Notes: generated by a model from the letters alone, not told the origin. A DNA stretch of 64,000 nucleotides from an uncultured Clostridia bacterium (GCA_947628505.1 CANRAD010000006.1:1-64000), one strand, 5' to 3'. Numbered from the stretch's first letter, positions 49,134 through 57,389 are shown. A program made the numbers and translations.

Positions 49134-49754
49134 TCAGTAGTTTTTGGCTTCGATTTCGAAGAATGCCTGCGGATGCGCGCAGACGGGGCAGACTTCCGGA
49201 GCTTTTTCGCTTACGACCACATGTCCGCAGTTGCGGCATTTCCAGACGTGGATGCCCGTCTTCTTTGCGAATACTTCGTCGTTTTCGATATTTGCGGCGA
49301 GCGCGAGATATCTTTCCTCGTGTCTCTTTTCAATCGCCGCAACGCCGCGGAATTTCTCCGCGAGTTCGTGGAAGCCCTCTTCGTCGGCCACTTTCGCGAA
49401 TTCGGCGTACATATTCGTCCATTCCTCGTGTTCGCCGGCCGCCGCCGCTTTGAGGTTTTCGAGCGTGCCGCCTATGCCGCCGAGTTCTTTGAACCAAAGT
49501 TTTGCGTGTTCCTTTTCGTTGTCGGCAGTCTCGTTGAAGAGCGCCGCTATCTGCTCGTAGCCCTCTTTTTTTGCTTTGGAAGCGAAATAGGAATACTTGT
49601 TGCGCGCTTGACTTTCGCCGGCGAAGGCATACCAGAGATTGGCCTCGGTTTTACTGCCCTTGAGAGTGGGCGCGCTCTTTTTTTCCGCCTTGGCGCCGCA
49701 AACGGGGCAGACGTCGCCCTCGAATTCCGCACCGCATACTTTACATATGTTCAT
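49134..49754 (-). CDS. Rubrerythrin with an additional N-terminal zinc-ribbon-like domain
   Basis: 206 residues from ATG 49754 (GGAGG upstream). The di-iron four-helix bundle (about 30-170) has [27 protein letters not shown] and EKRHEERY, giving the Glu/His ligands. The C-terminal rubredoxin-like domain has WKCRNCGH and CPVCAHP. Unlike typical rubrerythrin, the N-terminus adds a second Cys4 element ([18 protein letters not shown]). Rubrerythrin reduces hydrogen peroxide in anaerobes. A TTGACA-16-TATAAT promoter precedes it. Divergent neighbours are not related. Confidence 0.95.
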   Translation of the reverse strand: MNICKVCGAEFEGDVCPVCGAKAEKKSAPTLKGSKTEANLWYAFAGESQARNKYSYFASKAKKEGYEQIAALFNETADNEKEHAKLWFKELGGIGGTLENLKAAAAGEHEEWTNMYAEFAKVADEEGFHELAEKFRGVAAIEKRHEERYLALAANIENDEVFAKKTGIHVWKCRNCGHVVVSEKAPEVCPVCAHPQAFFEIEAKNY

Positions 49755-49784
49755 AATTTTCCTCCGAATTTGAGATACGTATAT

Positions 49785-49812
49785 ATTATACAATATTTTG
49801 TCGGATTGTCAA
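49785..49812 (-). promoter_or_regulatory. Rubrerythrin promoter
   Basis: Minus strand TTGACA (49807-49812), 16-base spacer and TATAAT (49785-49790). Confidence 0.8.
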
Positions 49813-49834
49813 TAACGGCGAGAGCTTTTTTCAT

Positions 49835-50344
49835 TCAGAACGTCTTCAAGTTGGCCTGCACGTATTCGCCGGCCTGTTGCGCCTTGATCAACGCCTCCTC
49901 GGTGAGCGGCGTGCCCTTTCTGAGAATAATCTTGCCGTCTTTTTCCACGTCGTCTTTCAAAAGCCGCATTTTCTTCACGATAACCACGTCGCCCATGGCA
50001 AGGCTTTCGGCAGGATAGCGTTTTTTGCCTATTTTCGCGCCCGTTATTCTGTCCTTCGTCAGAATAAAATCCTCCAAAACGCCGAGATATTTCCCGCTTT
50101 CGTCGAAGCACGCTCTGCCGAGTCTGAGCGGCAAAGAGTTCTTTTCGGCCGTGCCGCCGTCCTCGAAAATTATTTTCTCCTTGAAACTTATAACGCTGTT
50201 TATGTCAACGCGGAATTTTCTTTCGTTTTCGTCTGCGCATACAAGACACACGACTTTCCCCGCGCGGGCGTTGACCGATATAACGTAGCCGCGCTTTCCG
50301 GCCGTGCTTTCGATAATTTTGCCGCAGAAATCGGAAACTTTCAT
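49835..50344 (-). CDS. PRC-barrel-like protein
   Basis: 169 residues. The segment GRACFDESGKYLGVLEDFILTKDRITGAKIGKKRYPAESLAMGDVVIV (about 76-125) has the strand order and D/G pattern of a PRC-barrel. The N-terminal half has a similar beta layout (VISVNARAGKVVCLVC) and may be a second barrel. PRC-barrel proteins occur in RNA processing and cell division; the job here is unknown. AAGGAG precedes the ATG. Confidence 0.6.
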   Translation of the reverse strand: MKVSDFCGKIIESTAGKRGYVISVNARAGKVVCLVCADENERKFRVDINSVISFKEKIIFEDGGTAEKNSLPLRLGRACFDESGKYLGVLEDFILTKDRITGAKIGKKRYPAESLAMGDVVIVKKMRLLKDDVEKDGKIILRKGTPLTEEALIKAQQAGEYVQANLKTF

Positions 50345-50427
50345 AAATAATTACTCCTTACGCTCTACTATATGGCCGAGGTGAGCGTTATTTTCGCGGA
50401 GTTCTTACGTTTATTTGTCGAAAACTC

Positions 50428-50634
50428 TCAATCTCTTTTGCAATACTCCTCAAAAAGGTCGTTGGGCGTACATTCGAGTATTTCGCACAGTGCCTGCAAA
50501 TTTTCAAACTTTATGCTCTTCGTCTGGTTGTATACAAGTCTGTTAAAGTTTTGAAAGCTGAGCCCGAGTTGCATATTCAACCAATACTTTGTCTTGCCTT
50601 TTTCTTTTAATATGTCAAGCACGCGCAGTTTCAT
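50428..50634 (-). CDS. Cro/C1-type helix-turn-helix regulator
   Basis: 68 residues: one HTH of the Cro/C1 (HTH_26) type (KTKYWLNMQLGLSFQNFNRLVYNQTKSIKFENLQALCEILECTPNDLFE). AGGTGAG lies before the ATG. It is divergent from a lipoprotein gene and two dyads lie between them, so it probably controls that lipoprotein and itself. The arrangement is the same as the XRE/lipoprotein pair at 30.9-32.1 kb. Confidence 0.9.
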   Translation of the reverse strand: MKLRVLDILKEKGKTKYWLNMQLGLSFQNFNRLVYNQTKSIKFENLQALCEILECTPNDLFEEYCKRD

Positions 50635-50653
50635 TATCTCACCTATACGATAT

Positions 50654-50740
50654 ATAATGCATACATTATATTTATTTATTCGCTTGACAAATAGACGTTA
50701 TTGTTATTATAATGATAACAATAGCTAATGTATACATTAG
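50654..50740. promoter_or_regulatory. Operators and promoter between the HTH and lipoprotein genes
   Basis: The perfect 16-bp palindrome CTAATGTATACATTAG (50725-50740) and a near copy ATAATGCATACATTAT (50654-50669, one pair off) share the core AATG-ATACATT and are 71 bases apart. Between them lie TTGACA (50684-50689), 18-base spacer and TATAAT (50708-50713) for the lipoprotein, and another dyad attgttat/ataacaat around the -10. Confidence 0.8.
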
Positions 50741-50760
50741 ATATAGGAGAAATTTACAAG

Positions 50761-51606
50761 ATGAAAAAATTTTTAACGGCGTTTATCTCATTGGTCATAT
50801 GTTTTGCAATGTCGCTGTGCTTTGCCGCTTGCAAGGACGACAACAGTGGTAATGCGAGCGGCACGGACGGCGGCAACAGTGATGGCGACAATACGGGCGG
50901 CAACGGCGGTACGACTCCCGAAATTTCCGCTGTACTCACAAAAGAAGAATGGAAAAGTGCGTTTGACGGCTGCGGCAATTATATATATCAAACAGACAGT
51001 TTTGAGGCAAAAGTTATCGTAAAAATAGACGGAGGAATAATATATGTATACAATGAAGTATATCCTAACCCCGCATATACCACTCCGGAGCCGACAAAAC
51101 AGATCACATATTATGCAGGTGATGGCGTATACTACAATTTTATTTATTCGCCGACTGAAGCGTTTAAGGGACAATGGGTGAGGCAGACATTTACGGAAAC
51201 CACCGCTGTCGACGGCCACATTATCGGACCGACAATGATTTCGCAATATGAATCGCAATTGTCCGCGCTTAAATTAACAATGGACATATTTGCCGACGCT
51301 TACGATTCTTTCAACGCCAATGCGCAAACAGGCGCCTATTGCTGCGCACAATTGACAACGCCGATAGAGACCTATTATGGTGAAACAAATCAGACGTTGA
51401 GAAATATTAACGTTAGATTCGACGGAAAGAGTATAGCGAACATTACATTTACAGTGGATAAGATAGATTTTGGTGCGCTACATATGGGAGATGGATATGT
51501 TCCGGCTGCTACATGCTCATATTCCGATTTCGGCAAAGTGGAAATCGACCTGCCTACGGAATTTGTGGAATGGTCAGGGCTTTTGGGTGATATCGTTGCA
51601 CCTTAA
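50761..51606 (+). CDS. Secreted lipoprotein of unknown function
   Basis: 281 residues from ATG 50761 (AGGAG upstream). The signal peptide (MKKFLTAFISLVICFAMSLC) ends in the lipobox CFAAC. A Gly/Asn/Asp-rich linker (NSGNASGTDGGNSDGDN) leads to a beta-rich domain starting AVLTKEEWKSAFDG, like the start of the lipoprotein at 30.9 kb (TESEWEEAVSL). No family was recognised. It is divergent from a Cro/C1 regulator. A terminator hairpin follows. Confidence 0.85.
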   Translation: MKKFLTAFISLVICFAMSLCFAACKDDNSGNASGTDGGNSDGDNTGGNGGTTPEISAVLTKEEWKSAFDGCGNYIYQTDSFEAKVIVKIDGGIIYVYNEVYPNPAYTTPEPTKQITYYAGDGVYYNFIYSPTEAFKGQWVRQTFTETTAVDGHIIGPTMISQYESQLSALKLTMDIFADAYDSFNANAQTGAYCCAQLTTPIETYYGETNQTLRNINVRFDGKSIANITFTVDKIDFGALHMGDGYVPAATCSYSDFGKVEIDLPTEFVEWSGLLGDIVAP

Positions 51607-51633
51607 AACCGCAAAAGTCTGATCACGGCGGCA

Positions 51634-51668
51634 GGGGCGGACGAAATTTTAGTTCGCCCCGTTTTTTA
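51634..51668 (+). terminator. Terminator of the lipoprotein gene
   Basis: Stem ggggcggac/gttcgcccc (51634-51642 with 51652-51660, one G-U) followed by gtttttta. Confidence 0.8.
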
Positions 51669-51679
51669 TATTTTTTTAT

Positions 51680-51725
51680 AAAACTTTACATATGACTTGA
51701 CAGGTGTAAAGTTTTATTGTAAAGT
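51680..51725 (+). promoter_or_regulatory. nad operon promoter with inverted repeat (candidate NiaR site)
   Basis: TTGACA (51697-51702), 17-base spacer and TAAAGT (51720-51725). An 11-base perfect inverted repeat, aaaactttaca (51680-51690) and tgtaaagtttt (51705-51715), flanks the -35. NiaR, encoded last in this operon, is a known NAD-biosynthesis repressor and the likely binder (inference). Confidence 0.7.
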
Positions 51726-51786
51726 AAAGTTGGCTGTGCGCGGGAACGGTATCCCGCGGCGGTATTTCCGCTTAAAGAGGCTCGGA

Positions 51787-53112
51787 TTGAAAGATTTTTA
51801 CGACGTAATCATAGTGGGCACAGGCGTGGCGGGGCTCAACTGCGCGTTGCATCTGCCCGCGGACAAAAAAATTGCGGTGATATGCAAAAACACGCCGGAC
51901 AAGAGCGACAGCTATCTCGCTCAGGGCGGTATCTGCCGTTTGCAGGGGCGCGAGGACTTCGAGAGTTACTTCGCCGATACAATGCGCGCGGGGCACTCCG
52001 AAAACAATCCCGCCGCGGTCGAGTGTATGATAGAGCACTCGGAGGAAATAACCGACGAGCTCATTTCTTTGGGAGTGGAATTTGCGCGCAATCCGGACGG
52101 CTCGCTCGCGTTCACGCGCGAGGGCGGTCATTCGCGGAACAGAATATGTTTTCACGAGGACTGCACGGGCAAGGAGATAACTTCGACGCTGATGCGGAAA
52201 ACTTCGCAACTCAAAAACGTTCGCATATTCCCCGAAACCACCATGCTCGACGTAATATCCGCCGACAACGAATGTTTCGGAATAGTCGCCATGGATAACG
52301 GCACGCGCAAAATAACCTATATGTTCGCCGATTACACCGTTATGGCGTGCGGCGGCATAGGCGGAATATTCACGCACTCCACCAATTTCAGGCTTCTGAC
52401 GGGCGACGGCGTGGCGATATGTCTCAAACACGGCGTGGCGGTGGACAATATAAACTATATTCAGATACACCCCACGACGCTTTACACCGAGAGCCGCGCG
52501 GGCAGGAGTTTTCTAATCTCCGAATCCGTGCGCGGCGAAGGCGCCGTTCTGCTCGATAAAAACTTCAAAAGATTCTGCAACGAGCTCGATCCGCGAGACG
52601 TGGTAACCGCGGCCATATATAAACAGATGAAAAAGGACGGAACGCCCTTCGTCTGGCTCGATATGCGCACCATACCGGCGGACGAAGTGCGCGCGCATTT
52701 CCCCTCCATCGTGGAGAAGTGCAAAGAGGCGGGATACGACGTCTTTTCGGAGTGTATTCCCGTCGTGCCCGCGCAACACTATTTCATGGGCGGAATAAGG
52801 AGCGATTTGCAGGGTCGGACGACTATGAAGCGGCTTTATGCGGTGGGCGAAACGTGCTGTAACGGCGTTCACGGGGCAAACAGGCTCGCCTCGAATTCGC
52901 TTTTGGAGAGCTTGCTCTTTTCGAAGCGCGCGGCGCTCGATATCGCGGAGAATTTTTCGCCCGCGGACAAAAAGACCGCGGAATATGCCGCGGATAATCT
53001 CGATAAAAAAGAATACGAACAACCGGAAAAACTTATGGAAAGCTATAAAGAAGCTATAAAAAAAGCAATAAAGGAGGCTGAAAATGCTAAACCCCATTTC
53101 GGGCGTGCTTAA
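51787..53112 (+). CDS. nadB: L-aspartate oxidase
   Basis: 441 residues from a TTG start (AAAGAGG six bases upstream); the track extension has no ribosome site. The FAD-binding DVIIVGTGVAGLNCAL lies at the N-terminus, followed by SDSYLAQGGICR, EGGHSRNRICFHEDCTGKEI and the conserved HPTTLY and ESVRGEGAVL blocks, and a C-terminal MGGIRSDLQGRTTMKRLYAVGE. It oxidises aspartate to iminoaspartate, the first step to quinolinate. The reaction partner NadA is not in the window. It overlaps nadC by 29 bases. Confidence 0.95.
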   Translation: MKDFYDVIIVGTGVAGLNCALHLPADKKIAVICKNTPDKSDSYLAQGGICRLQGREDFESYFADTMRAGHSENNPAAVECMIEHSEEITDELISLGVEFARNPDGSLAFTREGGHSRNRICFHEDCTGKEITSTLMRKTSQLKNVRIFPETTMLDVISADNECFGIVAMDNGTRKITYMFADYTVMACGGIGGIFTHSTNFRLLTGDGVAICLKHGVAVDNINYIQIHPTTLYTESRAGRSFLISESVRGEGAVLLDKNFKRFCNELDPRDVVTAAIYKQMKKDGTPFVWLDMRTIPADEVRAHFPSIVEKCKEAGYDVFSECIPVVPAQHYFMGGIRSDLQGRTTMKRLYAVGETCCNGVHGANRLASNSLLESLLFSKRAALDIAENFSPADKKTAEYAADNLDKKEYEQPEKLMESYKEAIKKAIKEAENAKPHFGRA

Positions 53113-53947
53113 TGCGGACGATTTGATAAAACAGGCGCTCAAAGAGGACATCTCCAACGAGGACGTGAGCACCAACGCCGTTATGCCCGATTTCAAAAAA
53201 GGCAGCGTTCAACTTATCTGCAAACAAAAAGGAATAATCTGCGGGCTCGAAGTTTTCGAGCGCACTTTTAAAATTCTCGACGCGCGCACGTGGGTGAAAC
53301 AATATGTCAAGGACGGGGAAGAGGTTGAAAAAGGTCAGCTTCTCGCCGAGGTCGTGGGCGACATAAGAGTGCTCCTTTCGGGCGAGCGCGTAGCTTTGAA
53401 TTTTTTGCAGAGAATGAGCGGTATAGCTACATATACGCACGAAATGGTCGCGCTTTTGAAGGGCAGCAGAACGCGTCTTCTCGATACGAGGAAAACCACG
53501 CCCAATATGCGGCTTTTCGAAAAATACGCCGTGAAATGCGGCGGCGGCGGCAATCATCGCTATAATCTTTCCGACGGAATACTGCTCAAAGACAACCACA
53601 TAGGCGCGGCGGGCGGCGTGAGCAACGCCGTGTACATGGCAAAAAAATACGCGTCTTTCGTGAGAAAAGTCGAAATAGAAGTGGAAAATCTCGATATGGT
53701 AAAAGAGGCCGTGGAGGCGGGCGCGGATATAATAATGCTTGACAATATGTCCAAAGAGGATATGAAAGCCGCGGTTAAACTCATCGCGGGCAGGGCAATT
53801 ACGGAGTGCAGCGGAAACATAACGCGCGAAAACATAAGGGAGATAACAGATACGGGCGTGGACTATGTTTCGTCCGGCGCGCTCACCCACTCTGCGCCGG
53901 TGCTCGATTTGTCGCTCAAAAATCTGCATCCTTTGGAGGAAGAATGA
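53084..53947 (+). CDS. nadC: Nicotinate-nucleotide diphosphorylase (quinolinate phosphoribosyltransferase)
   Basis: 287 residues, type II phosphoribosyltransferase. Landmarks: NFLQRMSGIATYTHEMV, LLDTRKTTPNMRLFEKYAVKCGGGGNHRYNLSDGILLKDNH (catalytic Lys/Arg and His), EVEVENLDMVKEAVEAGADIIMLDNM and a C-terminal VSSGALTHSAPVLDLSL. It joins quinolinate and PRPP to give nicotinate mononucleotide and CO2. A strong GGAGG precedes the ATG. It overlaps niaR by ATGA. Confidence 0.97.
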   Translation: MLNPISGVLNADDLIKQALKEDISNEDVSTNAVMPDFKKGSVQLICKQKGIICGLEVFERTFKILDARTWVKQYVKDGEEVEKGQLLAEVVGDIRVLLSGERVALNFLQRMSGIATYTHEMVALLKGSRTRLLDTRKTTPNMRLFEKYAVKCGGGGNHRYNLSDGILLKDNHIGAAGGVSNAVYMAKKYASFVRKVEIEVENLDMVKEAVEAGADIIMLDNMSKEDMKAAVKLIAGRAITECSGNITRENIREITDTGVDYVSSGALTHSAPVLDLSLKNLHPLEEE

Positions 53948-54453
53948 AAGCCGAGGAAAGAAGGGGAGAGATACTCAGCCTCATAGGCAACGTGGATAAC
54001 CCCGTGTCCGCGGGCGTGCTCGCCGGCAGGTTTGCGGTGAGCAGACAGGTCATAGTTCAGGATATTGCCATTCTCCGCGCCAACGGATACGATATAACCG
54101 CCACGAACCGCGGCTATGTTTTAAACGTAAAGGCGGCGGCCGTGCGCGTTTTCAAGTGCCGCCATACTTTCGAAGAAATAGTCGAGGAGGGCGAGATAAT
54201 CATAGGCGCGGGCGGAAAAATAGAAGATATATTCGTAAATCACCGCCTCTACGGCAGAATTTCCGCGCGCCTCGATCTCAGCACGCGGACGCACGTCGAG
54301 GAGCTTTATCGCTCGCTCAAATCGGGGGCTTCGAAGCCGCTCATGAGCGTAACCGACGGCTACCACTATCACACCGTTTCCGCCGACAGCGAGGAGACGC
54401 TCGCCGAAATAGAGCGAAAACTCCGCGACAGGGGTTTTTTAATAGAAATCTGA
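53944..54453 (+). CDS. niaR: NiaR-type transcriptional repressor of NAD genes (HTH_11 + 3H domain)
   Basis: 169 residues from ATG 53944; the track ORF extends falsely through nadC. The N-terminal HTH_11 (RGEILSLIGNVDNPVSAGVLAGRFAVSRQVIVQDIAILRANGYDI) is followed by the 3H domain (about 65-165) with conserved His in RHTFEEI, FVNHRLYGRI and TRTHVEEL, and GYHYHTV. The family binds niacin and represses nad and niacin-uptake genes. Encoded in the nadB-nadC operon it likely feeds back on its own promoter. Confidence 0.93.
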   Translation: MKAEERRGEILSLIGNVDNPVSAGVLAGRFAVSRQVIVQDIAILRANGYDITATNRGYVLNVKAAAVRVFKCRHTFEEIVEEGEIIIGAGGKIEDIFVNHRLYGRISARLDLSTRTHVEELYRSLKSGASKPLMSVTDGYHYHTVSADSEETLAEIERKLRDRGFLIEI

Positions 54454-54464
54454 AAATAAAAATA

Positions 54465-54508
54465 AAAAACGCGTCCCCCGCCGAACGCCGCGGGGGACGC
54501 GTTTTTGT
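54465..54508. terminator. Bidirectional terminator between niaR and the AEC gene
   Basis: A 16-base-pair stem aaaaacgcgtcccccg/cgggggacgcgttttt (54465-54480 with 54491-54506), loop of 10. A and T runs suit both strands; the genes converge here. Confidence 0.92.
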
Positions 54509-54531
54509 TATACGTTTGAGGTTTTTCGCGC

Positions 54532-55617
54532 CTATACCGATACAAGTCCGGCGGACATCAGTATGAGCACGGTCAGGAATATGGTTATCACCGAACACAG
54601 GCTTGACCACACCACGTATTGCGTGGCGAGCTGTTCGTCGTTGTGCATAGACCCGGCCATTATCGCGCTCGACACCGCCACGGGCGTGCCGAAGAGAGCT
54701 ATAAGCGTGGGATACACGTCCGGGCCGAAGTCGAGCACGGGCGTGAATGAGCTCAACAGCACGGCAAAGCCTATTCCGATAAGCGGCGCGATTATAATGC
54801 GCCATACGGTGCCCGTTATTATCTCTTTCGTCATTCCCTTGACGGCGGAAAATTCGAATTGTCCGCCGAGCACTATCAGCGCGAGCGGCTGGGCGATATT
54901 TTTCAGATAACTAACGCCGTCATAGAGGAATTTGAGTTGATTGTCGAAGCGGAACGGCAGATTTTCTTCGGAAATGAACCCGCACGCGGCGCTCTCGATG
55001 GCGCGCGCGGCGACGAAAAGCAGCCCGACGAAAACGCCGATTATGAGGGGATTTGTTACTATACCCTTTAAAATCTTTTTGACGTTTCCGAGAAAAGCGC
55101 GCCTCTTTGAAGCGGGCGGAAGGGGATTGCCGTCCGCGTCTTTCGCCGCCTCCTCTTTGTTGACGAATACTGTGAGGGCTATGACCGCCAGAATGTTGAA
55201 AAGCGGAATACAGAAGGCGGACACGATGCTCGCCATGGCGCCGTCGCCGCCCAATCTTTCAACGAGCGACAGGCCTATTATCGCATAGTTGCTCCGGAAC
55301 GTGCATTGAAGTATCACTCCTCTTTTGTTGTTGTCCTTAGTGGCGAGAAGCGAGGTAACGAGGCCCAGGACGAATATGACGGCTATGATTGCCACTGTAT
55401 ACAGAACGACGTCCCAGCGAATGGAATAAAAGTTTTTCATTCCGTCGTATATGTTGATGAAGAGCATACACGGCAGACAGACGTTGAAAACGAGTTTGTT
55501 GCCGGCTTTGAGAAAGGGCTGATTGAAAAAGCCCGCCCGTTTCAAAACGTAACCGAGCAGAATCAAGAGAACTATGGGAAGTATGGCATTTATCGCCGTA
55601 ACGAATATATCCAGCAT
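54532..55617 (-). CDS. AEC-family transporter
   Basis: 361 residues with about ten hydrophobic helices. N- and C-terminal halves look alike (five helices each), as in the auxin efflux carrier family (LLILLGYVLKRAGFF... and the central FRSNYAIIGLSL; TLIALFGTPVAVSSAIMAG). Substrates of bacterial members are organic acids such as malate, but none is determined here. GAAAGGAG lies before the ATG. It is co-directional with the CDF gene upstream, 24 bases away. Confidence 0.9.
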   Translation of the reverse strand: MLDIFVTAINAILPIVLLILLGYVLKRAGFFNQPFLKAGNKLVFNVCLPCMLFINIYDGMKNFYSIRWDVVLYTVAIIAVIFVLGLVTSLLATKDNNKRGVILQCTFRSNYAIIGLSLVERLGGDGAMASIVSAFCIPLFNILAVIALTVFVNKEEAAKDADGNPLPPASKRRAFLGNVKKILKGIVTNPLIIGVFVGLLFVAARAIESAACGFISEENLPFRFDNQLKFLYDGVSYLKNIAQPLALIVLGGQFEFSAVKGMTKEIITGTVWRIIIAPLIGIGFAVLLSSFTPVLDFGPDVYPTLIALFGTPVAVSSAIMAGSMHNDEQLATQYVVWSSLCSVITIFLTVLILMSAGLVSV

Positions 55618-55641
55618 ATACTTCTCCTTTCGGCGTTTGAA

Positions 55642-56754
55642 CTACTCTCTTTCCAGAGTTGCGGCGCATGCGAAATCTCCGAGCGCGGCGCAGGCTTCCT
55701 CTATAAGTTTACGGGCCTCCGCGTCGGTGAGTTCGGAGGAAAACGGTATGCCCACGTCGAATACGAGTTTGTTTTTGGCGCCACGTATAAGTCGTATGTC
55801 GTGCGCTTCGGCTTCCGGCAGAACCGCGGCGAGCGATTCTCTCAGTTTTTCCGCAAGCGCGAGAGCTTCGGAATCTTGGAGGTCCACGGGATCGAGGTGG
55901 GCCGTCAGCGACACGTTGAGTTCGTCGCATATCCGCCTTTCGAGACCGTCTATTACGGCATGGCTCGAAAGCGCGTCGGTTTTTGCGTCCATTTCTATGT
56001 GCGCGGTTGCGTAATATACGCCTTTGCCGTATCCGTAGACGTGCAAATCGTGTATTCCGAGCACTCCGTCTCCGGAGAGAATTATCGATTTTATGCTTTT
56101 GAGCAATTCGGGATCGGGCGCATGCCCGAGGAGTTCCGAGCCGGCCTCGCGCACGATTTTAAAGCCTTGCCAAAGAATGAACAGCGCCACCGCAACTCCC
56201 GCCCAGCCGTCGGCGGGAAGGCTCATATACTGCGAAAAGAGCGCGCCGGTTATAACGGCCGCCGTGGCCGCGCAGTCGCACGCGCTGTCCAGAGACGCGG
56301 CGCGCAGTTCCTCGGAATCGAGCTTTTTCGAGAAAACCGCAAAGAGCGCCGCCATAGAGCTCTTGACGGCTATCGAGGCGCCGAGAACGGCATATATTAC
56401 GGCGTTTACGTTTGAAAGCGCGCCCGAGATTATCTTTTCCACCGATTCGCGGCCGAGTTCCACCGCAAACGCGAGCACGAGAAAGCCTATCACCATCGAA
56501 AAGACGTATTCCGCCCGATGATGGCCGTAAGGGTGCTCTTTATCGGCGGGTTTTTCGGACACGCGGAACGAGACGGCCGAAACGGCGCCGCAACAGCAGT
56601 CGCCCACGTTGTTGAAGCCGTCGGCTATCACGGAAACGAGCCCGAAAAGGACGCCCGCGGTTATTTTGGCGGCGGCAAGCAACAAGTTCAGAACCATGCC
56701 CGCCGCGCTTACCGCCGCGCCCGTCCGGGCGCGGTTTGAATTCTGTGCAACCAT
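55642..56754 (-). CDS. Cation diffusion facilitator family transporter, leaderless mRNA
   Basis: 370 residues from ATG 56754. Six transmembrane helices (about 15-215) include the metal-site pattern SVIADGFNNVGD and HPYGHHRAEY (CDF signature with Asp/His ligands), and SLDSACDCAATAAV in helix 5. The cytosolic C-terminal domain (HDLHVYGYGKGVYYATAHIEMDA) dimerises. It exports Zn, Mn or Fe in exchange for protons. An Asp/Cys-rich helix 2 (DCCCG) is unusual. TTGACA-18-TATAAT and six bases precede the ATG, so the transcript is leaderless; earlier codons overlap the promoter. Confidence 0.93.
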   Translation of the reverse strand: MVAQNSNRARTGAAVSAAGMVLNLLLAAAKITAGVLFGLVSVIADGFNNVGDCCCGAVSAVSFRVSEKPADKEHPYGHHRAEYVFSMVIGFLVLAFAVELGRESVEKIISGALSNVNAVIYAVLGASIAVKSSMAALFAVFSKKLDSEELRAASLDSACDCAATAAVITGALFSQYMSLPADGWAGVAVALFILWQGFKIVREAGSELLGHAPDPELLKSIKSIILSGDGVLGIHDLHVYGYGKGVYYATAHIEMDAKTDALSSHAVIDGLERRICDELNVSLTAHLDPVDLQDSEALALAEKLRESLAAVLPEAEAHDIRLIRGAKNKLVFDVGIPFSSELTDAEARKLIEEACAALGDFACAATLERE

Positions 56755-56760
56755 AGATAC

Positions 56761-56790
56761 ATTATACTCCGCTTTGCACGCCGTTGTCAA
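56761..56790 (-). promoter_or_regulatory. CDF transporter promoter (leaderless type)
   Basis: Minus strand TTGACA (56785-56790), 18-base spacer and TATAAT (56761-56766), six bases before ATG 56754. Confidence 0.8.
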
Positions 56791-56807
56791 TATGCCTGAA
56801 AGCGAGG

Positions 56808-56836
56808 TTGACTTGTCGGCTTGGCAATGCTATAAT
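56808..56836 (+). promoter_or_regulatory. Promoter of the Nudix gene
   Basis: TTGACT (56808-56813), 17-base spacer and TATAAT (56831-56836). Confidence 0.75.
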
Positions 56837-56875
56837 TCAAATCGCAAGGCGGTTTATGCCGCCGCGGGAGTTGAG

Positions 56876-57265
56876 ATGACGGAAGTATCTGCGGCAATAA
56901 TAGAAAGAGACGGAAAATTTCTCGTATGCAGACGCCCCGCGCATAAATCCCGGCCCATGATGTGGGAATTCGCGGGAGGAAAGCGTGAGCAGGGCGAGAC
57001 GGGAGAGCAAGCGCTTGAAAGGGAATGTGCGGAGGAACTCGGCGTGAAGATAAAGGCGGGCGAAGCGTTCGCGCGCAGCGTTTATTCGTATGAGGATATC
57101 GACGTATCGATAACCTTTTACAGAGCGGAAATCGTAAGCGGCGAGCCCCGACGTCTGGAACACGCGGAACTCAGATGGGTTTCTCCGTCGGAGATGAAAA
57201 ATCTGGACTTTTGCCCGGCGGACGAGTCTGTTACGCAACTGCTCGCCGAAGAGGAAGGGGAATAA
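56876..57265 (+). CDS. Nudix hydrolase, MutT-like
   Basis: 129 residues from ATG 56876 (GGGAG upstream). The Nudix box is complete: GGKREQGETGEQALERECAEELGV (G-x5-E-x7-R-E-x2-E-E-x-G). MutT-type proteins clean 8-oxo-dGTP or similar oxidised nucleotides. The preceding WEFAGGK and the end of the protein match the family. The track ORF starts far upstream inside the antisense CDF gene and is not real. It is divergent from the CDF gene. Confidence 0.93.
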   Translation: MTEVSAAIIERDGKFLVCRRPAHKSRPMMWEFAGGKREQGETGEQALERECAEELGVKIKAGEAFARSVYSYEDIDVSITFYRAEIVSGEPRRLEHAELRWVSPSEMKNLDFCPADESVTQLLAEEEGE

Positions 57266-57389
57266 AAGGCCGTAAAAGGGCTTGAAATTATGAAATTATG
57301 CCCGCCGCGCAAGTGTAACCTCAAAAAACTTTACTTTTCCGGCCGGGATATGTTATTATTGATTTGCGGTAATTTGCGCGCATAGTGTT

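Noticed and set aside
57266-57389. T-box or riboswitch upstream of trpS
   Set aside because: No specifier stem or the conserved T-box bulge sequence; only about 120 bases between genes.
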